Source of the DNA: a virus
Direction: 5' to 3' (one strand)
DNA: 28,965 bases
Virus record (IMG/VR): IMGVR_UViG_3300030098_001006
Coordinates: 1 to 28,965 of that record
In this document: in pieces, positions 21,047 through 26,983 of the stretch
How the letters are laid out: each line of letters opens with the position of its first letter
How positions within the stretch are numbered: position 1 is the first letter of the stretch
Notes under the pieces: generated by a model
Database searches by the model: none
Told to the model about the DNA's origin: nothing
Seen by the model: only the letters and a program-made list of their open reading frames with translations
Made by a program: the position numbers and the translations under genes

Positions 21047-21793
21047 TTGAAAAAAGACTATAGATTAAGACTTAGCAAAACCGAAAAGAATTTAATTGAA
21101 GAATATAGAAGTAGAGAAAAAAACGATTTTCGCAATGTTTTGGTGGTGGGTGATTTGCACGAACCCTTTTGTCTTGATGGATATTTAGAGCATTGTTTAT
21201 CAGCTTATGAAAAATTTAATTGTACTGATACAGTATTTATTGGCGATATTATTGATAATCATTATAGTTCTTTTCATACTGCCGATCCTGATGGTTATGG
21301 AGCGGGTGAAGAATTGGATAGGGCAATAGATAAAATCCAGGTTTGGTATAAGTATTTTAAACACGCTAAAGTTTGTATTGGAAACCACGACGCTATTGTA
21401 AGGCGTAAGAGCTTCGAGGTGGGGGTTAGTAAGAAATGGGTTAGAGATTATAGTGAAGTCCTTAGAACGCCTAATTGGGACTTTAAAGAGGTTCATAAAA
21501 TAGATGGTGTAATATATACACACGGAACAGGAACAAGTGGCAGAAATGCAGCTGCTAATAAAGCCTTACAATTCGGACAACCAACCGTACAAGGTCACAT
21601 ACATACGGAAGCATCCGTTATAACTGTTGGTGAGCATTGGGGTATGCAGGTTGGATGTGGTGTAGATAGACAAGCATATGCTATGGCATACAGTAAATTC
21701 TTTCCTAAAACATATAAAATAGCTTGTGGAGTCGTTTTAAATAATGGCACACAACCTATTGTTCTACCTTTGACAACTCTGTCAAAACAATAA
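21047..21793 (+). CDS. Calcineurin-like metallophosphoesterase
   Basis: About 248 residues from a TTG start at 21047, one base after the holin stop. The frame is open further upstream, but that stretch only shadows the holin gene. All five metallophosphoesterase motifs are present: G-D-L-H (35-38), G-D-I-I-D (66-70), G-N-H-D (112-115), a lone T-H-G (158-160) and G-H-I-H (183-186), so a dimetal active site is expected. The family covers nucleases, nucleotide phosphatases and protein phosphatases, and sequence alone does not reveal the substrate. It is the last gene before the early promoter and ends in a weak hairpin. A role in nucleotide or signal-molecule turnover during infection is possible but unproven. 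Confidence 0.85.
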   Translation: MKKDYRLRLSKTEKNLIEEYRSREKNDFRNVLVVGDLHEPFCLDGYLEHCLSAYEKFNCTDTVFIGDIIDNHYSSFHTADPDGYGAGEELDRAIDKIQVWYKYFKHAKVCIGNHDAIVRRKSFEVGVSKKWVRDYSEVLRTPNWDFKEVHKIDGVIYTHGTGTSGRNAAANKALQFGQPTVQGHIHTEASVITVGEHWGMQVGCGVDRQAYAMAYSKFFPKTYKIACGVVLNNGTQPIVLPLTTLSKQ

Positions 21794-21797
21794 TTTT
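21769..21797 (+). terminator. Weak terminator candidate at end of late block
   Basis: TTTGACA (21769-21775) and TGTCAAA (21780-21786) form a seven-base-pair stem with a four-base loop, overlapping the end of the metallophosphoesterase gene. A short T-run follows about 8 bases later. The stem has few GC pairs, so efficiency is doubtful. Its position, at the end of a long late unit and before a new promoter, supports a terminator. Confidence 0.4.
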
Positions 21798-21827
21798 TAC
21801 TTTATTATTAAATTTTTTTTCTTTTTA

Positions 21828-21860
21828 TTTGTTTTATATTAAATTTATTTTATATATTTG
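21828..21860 (+). promoter_or_regulatory. Host-type promoter of the early genes
   Basis: TTTG at 21828-21831 and TATATTTG at 21853-21860, 21 bases apart, match the Bacteroidetes consensus TTTG-N17-23-TAnnTTTG read by the host's primary sigma factor. Start of transcription is expected about 21866-21868, giving a leader of about 24 bases before the ATG at 21891. This is the only full match I found in a gap between genes, and it differs from the four bipartite late elements. Confidence 0.75.
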
Positions 21861-21890
21861 TTTTATTGTTAATTATTAAAAACTTATAAA

Positions 21891-22145
21891 ATGACCAAAA
21901 TATATAAAAATATCGAAATGGATGTAGAACAAATATCAACAAGCATAATGGTATTTGAGAAATTTATTAATAATGAAAAAAAAGACATTGAATTTTTTAC
22001 TGACAAATTAAATGGTAGTTCTTCTACAGAAGAAGTAAAACAATTTCAAAAACACATTAAATCAAGTAGAGAAAAAATAACAGGATTTAAGAATTTAATT
22101 AGTCAAATGTCAAACAATCAATTCATCACTAAACATATTTTATAA
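21891..22145 (+). CDS. Early hypothetical protein, coiled coil
   Basis: An 84-residue helical protein, first gene behind the host-type promoter. Two long helices rich in K and E (E-Q-I-S-T-S-I-M-V-F-E-K-F-I, then V-K-Q-F-Q-K-H-I-K) suggest a coiled coil or helical hairpin. No Cys, no membrane segment, no known motif. As the first early gene it could be a host-takeover or anti-defence factor, but nothing in the sequence shows this. It overlaps the next gene by one base (TAATG). Confidence 0.65.
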   Translation: MTKIYKNIEMDVEQISTSIMVFEKFINNEKKDIEFFTDKLNGSSSTEEVKQFQKHIKSSREKITGFKNLISQMSNNQFITKHIL

Positions 22146-22441
22146 TGAAAGAATCAGTAAAACAAGAATTAACAGCATATATAAATGAAAATAAAAATGA
22201 TTATTCTGAAGAATTACATTATCACCTTTTTAATCAAGATTATTATTTAATAGGATACCACCAATGTCAAGAATGGTTAGATCAACACGATATTTCAGTA
22301 TTTGAAGCACTTGAAACTATTAGGGAATATGAAGATTTCCATTTTGGGGAATGCAAGTCTTATACTAATGCAGAACAGACCGTTAATATGCTTGTTTATA
22401 TATATGGAGAAGAATTATTAACTGAAATGGAATTAATATGA
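22145..22441 (+). CDS. Conserved early phage protein
   Basis: A 98-residue, acidic, mostly helical protein. It contains Y-H-Q-C-Q-E-W-L-D-Q-H (about 38-48), a helix F-E-A-L-E-T-I-R-E-Y-E, then F-G-E-C and N-M-L-V-Y-I-Y-G-E-E-L-L. I recognise this layout as a small family common in early regions of phages and some plasmids, without known function. It overlaps the next gene by four bases (ATGA). The two Cys and several His are not arranged as an obvious metal site. Confidence 0.65.
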   Translation: MKESVKQELTAYINENKNDYSEELHYHLFNQDYYLIGYHQCQEWLDQHDISVFEALETIREYEDFHFGECKSYTNAEQTVNMLVYIYGEELLTEMELI

Positions 22442-22620
22442 AAACTAAAAGAATACAAGATATAAACACCTTTCATTGTTCTGATAACGAAGTTTGTTTA
22501 TCAGGTAAAGATGAAAACGGAAATGAATTTACAATAGTTTTAAATGCTTTTGAGCTATTGGAATGGTTAGATATAGAATACATCAAAAAGCAAACATTAA
22601 AATATATAGAACAGTTATGA
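22438..22620 (+). CDS. Small early hypothetical protein
   Basis: A 60-residue protein with an N-terminal strand part (V-C-L-S-G-K-D-E-N-G-N-E-F-T-I-V-L) followed by A-F-E-L-L-E-W-L-D and a C-terminal helix. I do not know its function. It is enclosed by ATGA overlaps on both sides, which shows that it belongs to the same translation-coupled run of early genes. Confidence 0.62.
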   Translation: MKTKRIQDINTFHCSDNEVCLSGKDENGNEFTIVLNAFELLEWLDIEYIKKQTLKYIEQL

Positions 22621-23078
22621 AAAATTTTAATTTTAAAGAGGGTACTCAGAAACAAGTTCTTTATGATTACCTACTAACAGGAAAAACTATTACAACTAAA
22701 AAAGCTATGATTGATTTAGGCATAGCAGATTTACAAAGTGTAATTAGAGATTTAAAAAAAGCAGGTGTACCAATAGACACTCGGGACATTAAAGTACATA
22801 CCCGATACACTAAAAAAGATGGTTCACCTAAATATGCTTATGTAAGGGAATATAAATTAGAAAGTGTATTTGAATGTAATACACATACATCTACCTTTAG
22901 AACAGCAGAAGAACAAGCCGAATGGGAACAATGGGAAGGCGAAAATCCGTTTCCTGAAGATCTAGCTAAAGAAATAGAAAAAAAACATCAACATAGTCAT
23001 AGTGGTAACTGTTCGTATTTAAATAAAGATAATGGTATGGTTAGTACAGTACAAAGTTGGTTAGATAGAATTAAATAA
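22617..23078 (+). CDS. Helix-turn-helix protein (HTH_55-like)
   Basis: A 153-residue protein; the ATG at 22617 gives a four-base overlap with the gene before, so I prefer it to a start further upstream. Residues about 7-60 form a winged-helix-like domain: T-Q-K-Q-V-L-Y-D-Y-L-L-T-G-K-T-I-T-T-K-K-A-M-I-D-L-G-I-A-D-L (broken here as K-Q-V-L-Y-D-Y-L, T-T-K-K-A, L-G-I-A-D-L-Q-S-V-I-R-D-L) followed by a wing with R-Y-T-K-K-D-G. This is typical of phage HTH_55 proteins. The C-terminal part is acidic with W-E-Q-W-E and a His-rich end. It probably binds DNA as an early regulator or replication accessory protein. Confidence 0.65.
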   Translation: MKNFNFKEGTQKQVLYDYLLTGKTITTKKAMIDLGIADLQSVIRDLKKAGVPIDTRDIKVHTRYTKKDGSPKYAYVREYKLESVFECNTHTSTFRTAEEQAEWEQWEGENPFPEDLAKEIEKKHQHSHSGNCSYLNKDNGMVSTVQSWLDRIK

Positions 23079-23093
23079 ACTTATTAGTTTATT
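23074..23093. promoter_or_regulatory. Inverted repeat before Cro-like gene, possible operator
   Basis: AATAAAC (23074-23080), six-base spacer TTATTA, GTTTATT (23087-23093): a perfect seven-base inverted repeat spanning the stop codon of the previous gene, in the 59-base gap before an XRE-type regulator. It has the symmetry of an operator, but in such AT-rich DNA chance is hard to exclude. No T-run follows, so it is not a good terminator. Confidence 0.35.
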
Positions 23094-23137
23094 AAAATAA
23101 TTTGATTAAATTAGTGTTTAAATTAAAAATAGTTAAT

Positions 23138-23350
23138 ATGGATTTAAATAGAAGAAGACAGGATATTATTAGTTTTGCAATGTATAAAAACAAGATCACA
23201 AAATTACAACTATCTAAAGCGCTTGGAATTTCATACCCAACAATGCTTAGTAAATTAAAACAGACAGGAGATTTAAAGTTAAAAGAAGCTGATAATCTTT
23301 GTACTTATCTGAATATAAATTTAAACGAGTTTTTAACCTTAAATAATTAA
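23138..23350 (+). CDS. Cro/CI-type (XRE) DNA-binding protein
   Basis: A 70-residue protein from the ATG at 23138; a TTG further upstream at 23102 is less likely because the sequence before the ATG is non-coding in character. It is a single helix-turn-helix domain: K-L-Q-L-S-K-A-L-G-I-S-Y-P-T-M-L-S-K-L-K (about 25-44), then L-K-E-A-D-N-L-C-T-Y-L-N-I-N-L-N-E-F. Size and fold match Cro-like regulators of phages and small XRE antitoxins. With no integrase or CI-like protease-sensitive repressor present, it is more likely a Cro-like early switch than evidence of lysogeny. The inverted repeat at 23074 is a possible target. Confidence 0.72.
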   Translation: MDLNRRRQDIISFAMYKNKITKLQLSKALGISYPTMLSKLKQTGDLKLKEADNLCTYLNINLNEFLTLNN

Positions 23351-23352
23351 AG

Positions 23353-23757
23353 ATGCAGGAAACTAAAAAAGATATTTTAAATAGATTATTTGTAGAAAAT
23401 AATTTAACAAGTGAAGATGTTTTTAAACATCAACACTACACCATCATCACCCGTAATGGAATTGAAAAGATACAAGCTAATATGAATATATATATAGAAT
23501 ATGAGGTGATAAAATGTGAACCAAATTTTGCGGTTGTTAAAGCAAAAGGTGAAATAACAGATCAAAAATTTATACAAACATTTGGTAGTGCTTTAAAAGG
23601 TAAAAGTTATACAGATGGAAATACTAATAGTTGGTATGTAATGGAAATGGCAGAGAAAAGAGCAATGAGCCGTGCAGTATTAAAGTTGGCAGGTTTTTAT
23701 CAATTAGGTTGTTTTGCCGAAGATGAAGCAGATGCGTTTAAAAGGAGTAATAATTAA
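23353..23757 (+). CDS. Conserved phage protein, possible recombination/annealing factor
   Basis: A 134-residue protein starting two bases after the regulator gene. It has strands I-Y-I-E-Y-E-V-I-K-C-E-P-N-F-A-V-V-K-A-K-G-E (about 46-67) and a strongly conserved-looking block W-Y-V-M-E-M-A-E-K-R-A-M-S-R-A-V-L-K-L-A-G-F-Y (about 95-117). The 'A-E-x-R-A-x-x-R-A-L' helix also occurs in single-strand annealing proteins of the Rad52/Erf type, and the gene is followed by an SSB, as annealing proteins often are. I therefore suggest, with low certainty, a role in recombination or replication. It is shorter than typical Erf or RecT. Confidence 0.5.
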   Translation: MQETKKDILNRLFVENNLTSEDVFKHQHYTIITRNGIEKIQANMNIYIEYEVIKCEPNFAVVKAKGEITDQKFIQTFGSALKGKSYTDGNTNSWYVMEMAEKRAMSRAVLKLAGFYQLGCFAEDEADAFKRSNN

Positions 23758-23769
23758 TAAATAAATAAG

Positions 23770-24087
23770 ATGTATAAAATAAGAGGAAAAATTAAAAGTA
23801 TAGAAACATTAAATATTAACACTCAAAAAGGTGATTTCGTTAAAAAACTAATTACAATAGAAGAATTAGATACGGGGTTTAATCACGTTCAGCAGTTTGA
23901 GATTTTTGGACAAGAGAGAATAAATGTAATAGAAACTAATCATAAATTAAAAGAGGGTTTAATAGTTAATATAGATTTTTATATAAAAAGTAATGATTTT
24001 AAGGGAAAATTTTATAATACTCTAATGGTTAAAGAGTTGAGAATAGAAAACACTTTTATAGAAGAATCTACTGAAGCACCCTTCTAA
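23770..24087 (+). CDS. ssb: Single-stranded DNA-binding protein (OB fold, DUF3127-like)
   Basis: A 105-residue protein with a predicted OB fold: Y-K-I-R-G-K-I-K-S-I-E-T-L, K-G-D-F-V-K-K-L-I-T-I-E, Q-Q-F-E-I-F-G-Q, G-L-I-V-N-I-D-F-Y-I-K-S, and F-Y-N-T-L-M-V-K. The last strand pattern and overall length match DUF3127/SSB-like proteins of Bacteroidetes. It ends T-E-A-P-F, an acidic tip closing in Pro-Phe like bacterial SSB, which recruits partner proteins. Its role would be to cover single-stranded DNA during replication and recombination. It is the last gene of the early unit; a terminator follows five bases after the stop. Confidence 0.7.
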   Translation: MYKIRGKIKSIETLNINTQKGDFVKKLITIEELDTGFNHVQQFEIFGQERINVIETNHKLKEGLIVNIDFYIKSNDFKGKFYNTLMVKELRIENTFIEESTEAPF

Positions 24088-24091
24088 TTAT

Positions 24092-24125
24092 AATGCCTGT
24101 ATTTTATAATATGGGCATTTTTTTT
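24092..24125 (+). terminator. Rho-independent terminator after ssb
   Basis: AATGCCT (24092-24098) pairs with GGGCATT (24113-24119), one G-T pair; the loop can form a small inner stem (TATT with AATA). A run of eight T follows (24118-24125). It closes the early unit. Confidence 0.82.
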
Positions 24126-24138
24126 ATATTTAATGATT

Positions 24139-24906
24139 ATGAAGAAAATAAAACAAACATATTTCAGTCACGATTCTAATAGTAGAAATGATATTAAACT
24201 AATAAAAGTAAGAGCAAAACACGGATATCAAGGCTATGGTATATACTTTGCTTTGATAGAATTATTATTTAGCGAAGATAATAAACTTTGTGTAGATGAT
24301 TTTGAAACACTTGCTTTTGGTTTAAATTGTGATTCAGATATACTAAAAGATATTATTTTAAACTATCAATTATTTATAGTAGAAGATAATTGTTTTTATT
24401 CTAAGAGATTAAATACCACTATTGATGAAATAAACAAAAAGAGCCAACAAGCGTCTGAAAATGCAAAGAAAAGGTGGTCTAATGCGACAGCAATACCACC
24501 GCATTCCAACGGTAATGCTATTAAATTAAATAAAAATAAATTAAATGAAAATAAATTAAATCAAACAACTAATAGAATACACGATTTTAAAAAATCGGTA
24601 TTTACCCACAAAGATTTTGATAAAGAAGATTTAGAAAATTTTTATGCCTATTGGTCAGAGTTAAATAAGTCAGGTAGTAAAATGAGGTGGGAACTTGAGC
24701 GCACCTGGAATTTAAATCTACGATTAAAGAGGTGGGTAAACAATGGGTTTAATAAAGAAAAAAATAAAATGCCTGATTATTTTGATGAATTATTATATAA
24801 AAAAATGGATCGTGAGGGTAGAAAAAAATATGAAGAAAAATTAAAGTCACTTGGATATGAATATATATATAACCCTAATAGTGGCGGAAAATGGATTAAA
24901 AAGTAA
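24139..24906 (+). CDS. Replication initiation protein (Lin1244/DUF4373 N-terminus)
   Basis: About 255 residues. The ATG at 24139 (M-K-K-I-K-Q) is the best start; an in-frame ATG at 24133 adds two residues. The first ~95 residues are a Lin1244/Lin1753-type domain (Y-F-S-H-D-S-N-S-R-N-D-I-K-L, G-Y-Q-G-Y-G-I-Y-F-A-L-I-E-L-L) found at the N-terminus of phage replication initiators. An Asn/Lys linker (about 125-145) contains three repeats K-L-N-x-x. The C-terminal part (F-Y-A-Y-W-S-E-L-N-K-S-G-S-K-M-R-W-E) matches the end of such initiators. There is no helicase gene, so it probably loads the host helicase. The linker is encoded by three tandem 15-base repeats that may be the origin. A terminator lies just upstream, and TATATTTA at 24125-24132 may serve as its -10 element. 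Confidence 0.75.
   Translation: MKKIKQTYFSHDSNSRNDIKLIKVRAKHGYQGYGIYFALIELLFSEDNKLCVDDFETLAFGLNCDSDILKDIILNYQLFIVEDNCFYSKRLNTTIDEINKKSQQASENAKKRWSNATAIPPHSNGNAIKLNKNKLNENKLNQTTNRIHDFKKSVFTHKDFDKEDLENFYAYWSELNKSGSKMRWELERTWNLNLRLKRWVNNGFNKEKNKMPDYFDELLYKKMDREGRKKYEEKLKSLGYEYIYNPNSGGKWIKK
24523..24567 (+). repeat. Three tandem 15-bp iterons, origin candidate
   Basis: Three head-to-tail units of 15 bases at 24523, 24538 and 24553. Each begins AAATTAAAT; the rest is AAAAAT, GAAAAT and CAAACA. They encode K-L-N-K-N, K-L-N-E-N, K-L-N-Q-T in the linker of the replication initiator. Iterons inside the initiator gene are the arrangement of the lambda origin, and the stretch is extremely AT-rich, suitable for unwinding. 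The alternative is a purely protein-level linker repeat. Confidence 0.5.
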
Positions 24907-24911
24907 TTATT

Positions 24912-25082
24912 ATGAAAAAATTCAATTATTCACGAAAAGCATATTATACTGAAAATGAAATTCACCAAGAAACTTTTAGAATCACGAACTCTTGGGAGCG
25001 CAATTTATTATTGTCAGAATTTTTAAATAAATTAAGTGTAAAAGATAAATTAGAAATTATAGAACAATATTATAGAGGATAG
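24912..25082 (+). CDS. Small hypothetical protein
   Basis: A 56-residue frame five bases after the initiator gene, ATG in an A/T-rich leader. It is charged and helical in its second half (W-E-R-N-L-L-L-S-E-F-L-N-K-L-S-V-K-D-K-L-E-I-I-E, read in two helices), without Cys or membrane segment. I do not recognise it. Tight spacing and a normal codon pattern support a real gene. Its stop codon marks the beginning of the hairpin element before the methyltransferase. Confidence 0.6.
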   Translation: MKKFNYSRKAYYTENEIHQETFRITNSWERNLLLSEFLNKLSVKDKLEIIEQYYRG

Positions 25083-25147
25083 GGGGTGTAAAAAGCTGTT
25101 TTAAGATTTGGTCATCACGCAGCTTTAAATGTGTTCTATACACCCCC
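25082..25147 (+). ncRNA. Nested hairpin element before methyltransferase gene
   Basis: The 85-base gap before the methyltransferase gene is highly structured. Outer stem: GGGGGTGTA (25082-25090) with TACACCCCC (25139-25147), nine pairs. Inner stem: AAAGCTG (25092-25098) with CAGCTTT (25120-25126), seven pairs, separated on the 5' side by one base. The inner loop has 21 bases and a 12-base single-stranded segment follows it. No T-run follows, so it is not a standard terminator. It could be a structured leader of the methyltransferase mRNA, a small RNA, or a DNA site such as an origin or packaging element. The GC-rich stem stands out in this AT-rich genome. I know no family that matches. Confidence 0.5.
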
Positions 25148-25167
25148 CCTCTTTGACTCGAACCACT

Positions 25168-25581
25168 ATGAAAAATAGAAATTTAACACATAGAGATGAT
25201 TGGAAAACACCACAAGATTTTTATAATAAATTAAATGAAGAATTTAATTTTGATTTTGATCCCTGTCCATATATGCACGATATGTCTTGGGATGGGTTAA
25301 AAATAGAATGGAAAAGTAGAAATTTTATTAACCCACCATATAGTAGAAAATTAAAAGAAGCCTTTATAATAAAAGCAATAGAAGAAAGCAAAAAAGGAAA
25401 AGTTTGTGTTATGTTATTACCCGTATCAACATCCACCAAAATATTTCACGACCATATTCTACCGAATAAAAAAGAAATTAGATTTATTAGAAGAAGATTA
25501 AAATTTAGTGGATATAATACAAAAGGGGAATATGTAGATAATAAAGTTGGTATGCACGACTCAATGCTAGTTATATTTTAA
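25168..25581 (+). CDS. Phage Dam-type adenine-N6 DNA methyltransferase
   Basis: A 137-residue protein from the ATG at 25168; an upstream ATG at 25129 lies inside the hairpin element and is unlikely. Motifs of the phage Dam (PF05869-like) family are present: D-D-W-K-T-P-Q-D-F-Y at 10-19, F-D-F-D-P-C-P at 28-34 and the catalytic N-P-P-Y at 55-58, then V-M-L-L-P-V-S-T-S-T and F-H-D-H-I, and the family's closing M-L-V-I-F. Length is short but typical for this compact family. It should methylate adenine in a short target such as GATC, though target specificity cannot be read here. In this genome it may protect phage DNA or control gene expression together with the modification-like cassette at 27865-554. 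Confidence 0.85.
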   Translation: MKNRNLTHRDDWKTPQDFYNKLNEEFNFDFDPCPYMHDMSWDGLKIEWKSRNFINPPYSRKLKEAFIIKAIEESKKGKVCVMLLPVSTSTKIFHDHILPNKKEIRFIRRRLKFSGYNTKGEYVDNKVGMHDSMLVIF

Positions 25582-25582
25582 A

Positions 25583-25780
25583 ATGAAAACAATATCAATT
25601 TTAATTTGTTGGGTTATTACATTATATATGCTAATAAACACAAACAATACTATTAAGGACTTTAACTGTAATATTAAAAATTTAGAAGATATTTCACAGA
25701 CCTTGTTAATAGATTCATTACAATTAGAGATAATGGAAATTGGAGCGGAATTAGATTCAATGTATTTAAAACACGATTAA
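25583..25780 (+). CDS. Small membrane-anchored hypothetical protein
   Basis: A 65-residue protein one base after the methyltransferase stop. The N-terminal 20 residues are hydrophobic (I-S-I-L-I-C-W-V-I-T-L-Y-M-L-I), a membrane anchor or uncleaved signal; the rest is a charged helical domain (S-L-Q-L-E-I-M-E-I-G-A-E-L). I do not recognise it. The stop codon is shared with the next start (TAATG). Confidence 0.55.
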   Translation: MKTISILICWVITLYMLINTNNTIKDFNCNIKNLEDISQTLLIDSLQLEIMEIGAELDSMYLKHD

Positions 25781-26118
25781 TGAAAGAATATCAATTACAA
25801 AAAGCAGTTTGTAAATATTTAGATTTAAACAATGTTTTATATTGTGGTAGTATGGGTGGACAATATCAAGTTCATTTTAGTCAGCGTATAAAAGCCAAAA
25901 AGTCTGGCTACAAAAAAGGTTTTCCTGATTTATTTATATATGAACCAAGAGGCGATTATTATGGATTAGCAATAGAATTGAAGGTTGGTTATAATAAGCC
26001 AACTAAGGAACAATTATATTGGCAAAAAGAGTTAAATAAAAGAAATTATAAATCTTGTGTTTGTAAAGGAATAGATGAAGCATTAGATACAATAATCAAT
26101 TATTTAAATGAAAGTTAA
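25780..26118 (+). CDS. VRR-NUC domain nuclease
   Basis: A 112-residue protein made of a single VRR-NUC (PD-(D/E)XK-like) domain. Motifs: E3 and Q5 in the first helix (K-E-Y-Q-L-Q-K-A), G-F-P-D at 47-50 with the catalytic Asp, and I-E-L-K at 65-68 with the E-x-K pair, followed by T-K-E-Q and W. Stand-alone VRR-NUC proteins are frequent in phages and are thought to cut branched or flap DNA during replication, recombination or packaging. The catalytic set is complete. Start ATG overlaps the preceding stop by one base, and the next gene starts 11 bases before its end. Confidence 0.85.
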   Translation: MKEYQLQKAVCKYLDLNNVLYCGSMGGQYQVHFSQRIKAKKSGYKKGFPDLFIYEPRGDYYGLAIELKVGYNKPTKEQLYWQKELNKRNYKSCVCKGIDEALDTIINYLNES

Positions 26119-26389
26119 ACCTACATTCTTCAACACAAGAAAAGACCGCTTACATTGGGATTACATAGATACTAACAGTTACCTGTTTACAATTTTATTT
26201 GAGAGTGGTGCGGAGTTATGTTTTGTTTTACGAGATTTGAAAAAAAACAATTCTATAAAGAATTATATTTATAAAAGGTTACATAAAAGATTTGGAAACA
26301 TAGCAGAGGTAGATATTTCTAAAATCTCAAGTGTAGAATATAATTTAATGAAGCAACTGAATATACCCTCTATAATAAAAATATGTTAA
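26108..26389 (+). CDS. Hypothetical protein
   Basis: A 93-residue, basic protein. The N-terminal half is strand-like (Y-L-F-T-I-L-F-E-S-G-A-E-L-C-F-V-L), the second half helical and rich in Lys and Tyr (I-K-N-Y-I-Y-K-R-L-H-K-R-F). No Cys pair, no membrane helix and no catalytic motif. Overlaps of 11 and 7 bases with its neighbours support a real gene. Function unknown; nucleic-acid binding would fit the charge, but that is a guess. Confidence 0.55.
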   Translation: MKVKPTFFNTRKDRLHWDYIDTNSYLFTILFESGAELCFVLRDLKKNNSIKNYIYKRLHKRFGNIAEVDISKISSVEYNLMKQLNIPSIIKIC

Positions 26390-26889
26390 ACGAATACCTT
26401 GTAGCAAACTATGATAAACTAAAGGATATGGTTTATAATATAAGTAGTGGCAGGGGTTCAGATGATTTATTAAGTTTTGTAATTGAAGAATTATATAAAT
26501 GTGATCAAGATAGAATAAAAGAAATTATAGATAAAAAGCAAATGACATTTTATGTGGCTCGTGTAATGGTTAATCAATTCTTTAGTAAAACAAGTAGATA
26601 CTACTATAAATACAAAAAGTATTATGAATATCACGTTTCGCAAATAGTAGAACAAATTACCGAAGATGAAGTTGATTTTATAATAGAAGAAAAGGAATTA
26701 ATAGAAGAACGGTTAAATTGGATAGATGACAAATTAAAAGATTTATATTGGTTTGATGCAGAGGTTTTTCGCATATATTACCGAGAGGGCTTTAGTTTAA
26801 ATCAGATGCAAAGAGAAACTAAAATAAACCGCAACACCCTTCACAAAGCAATAACAAATGTAAAAACCTATTTAATAAATGAGAAATAA
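26383..26889 (+). CDS. Sigma-70-like transcription factor
   Basis: A 168-residue protein that resembles a compact sigma factor. Residues about 22-80 are helical and resemble region 2: D-L-L-S-F-V-I-E-E-L-Y, then F-Y-V-A-R-V-M-V-N-Q-F-F followed by a Tyr/Lys-rich basic stretch S-R-Y-Y-Y-K-Y-K-K-Y that could contact DNA. Residues about 125-164 form a region-4-like helix-turn-helix: D-A-E-V-F-R-I-Y-Y-R-E-G-F-S-L-N-Q-M, then I-N-R-N-T-L-H-K-A-I. Proteins of this type in Bacteroidetes phages are annotated as sigma factors. It is the best candidate to read the four AAACAA-N10-TTTATATTTAT elements and switch on late genes. That pairing is inference from co-occurrence. Confidence 0.65.
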   Translation: MLNEYLVANYDKLKDMVYNISSGRGSDDLLSFVIEELYKCDQDRIKEIIDKKQMTFYVARVMVNQFFSKTSRYYYKYKKYYEYHVSQIVEQITEDEVDFIIEEKELIEERLNWIDDKLKDLYWFDAEVFRIYYREGFSLNQMQRETKINRNTLHKAITNVKTYLINEK

Positions 26890-26890
26890 T

Positions 26891-26983
26891 ATGTTACAAA
26901 ACGAAGAAGATTTTATAGCTAATGTTTTAGTTGGAGTCACAATTATGGCATTAATAACTTTATTTTTAATAGCACTATGGTAA
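26891..26983 (+). CDS. Very small single-helix membrane protein
   Basis: A 30-residue frame directly after the sigma-like gene and overlapping the next gene by seven bases (ATGGTAA). Residues about 9-30 are a hydrophobic helix (V-L-V-G-V-T-I-M-A-L-I-T-L-F-L-I-A-L-W) behind an acidic start (L-Q-N-E-E-D). The tight fit in the 87-base gap supports it. It could be a membrane regulator or accessory; no family is recognised. Confidence 0.5.
   Translation: MLQNEEDFIANVLVGVTIMALITLFLIALW

Noticed and set aside
25081-25150. tRNA-like reading of the hairpin element (seven-pair GC-rich closing stem followed by TA)
   Set aside because: The enclosed 50 or so bases do not form D, anticodon and T arms, and no T-loop consensus is found at the right distance.
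25155-25164. GGTTCGAGTC on the minus strand, like a tRNA T-arm
   Set aside because: The flanking bases cannot form the T-stem or acceptor stem, and no tRNA body is present on either strand. An attP remnant is conceivable, but there is no integrase.
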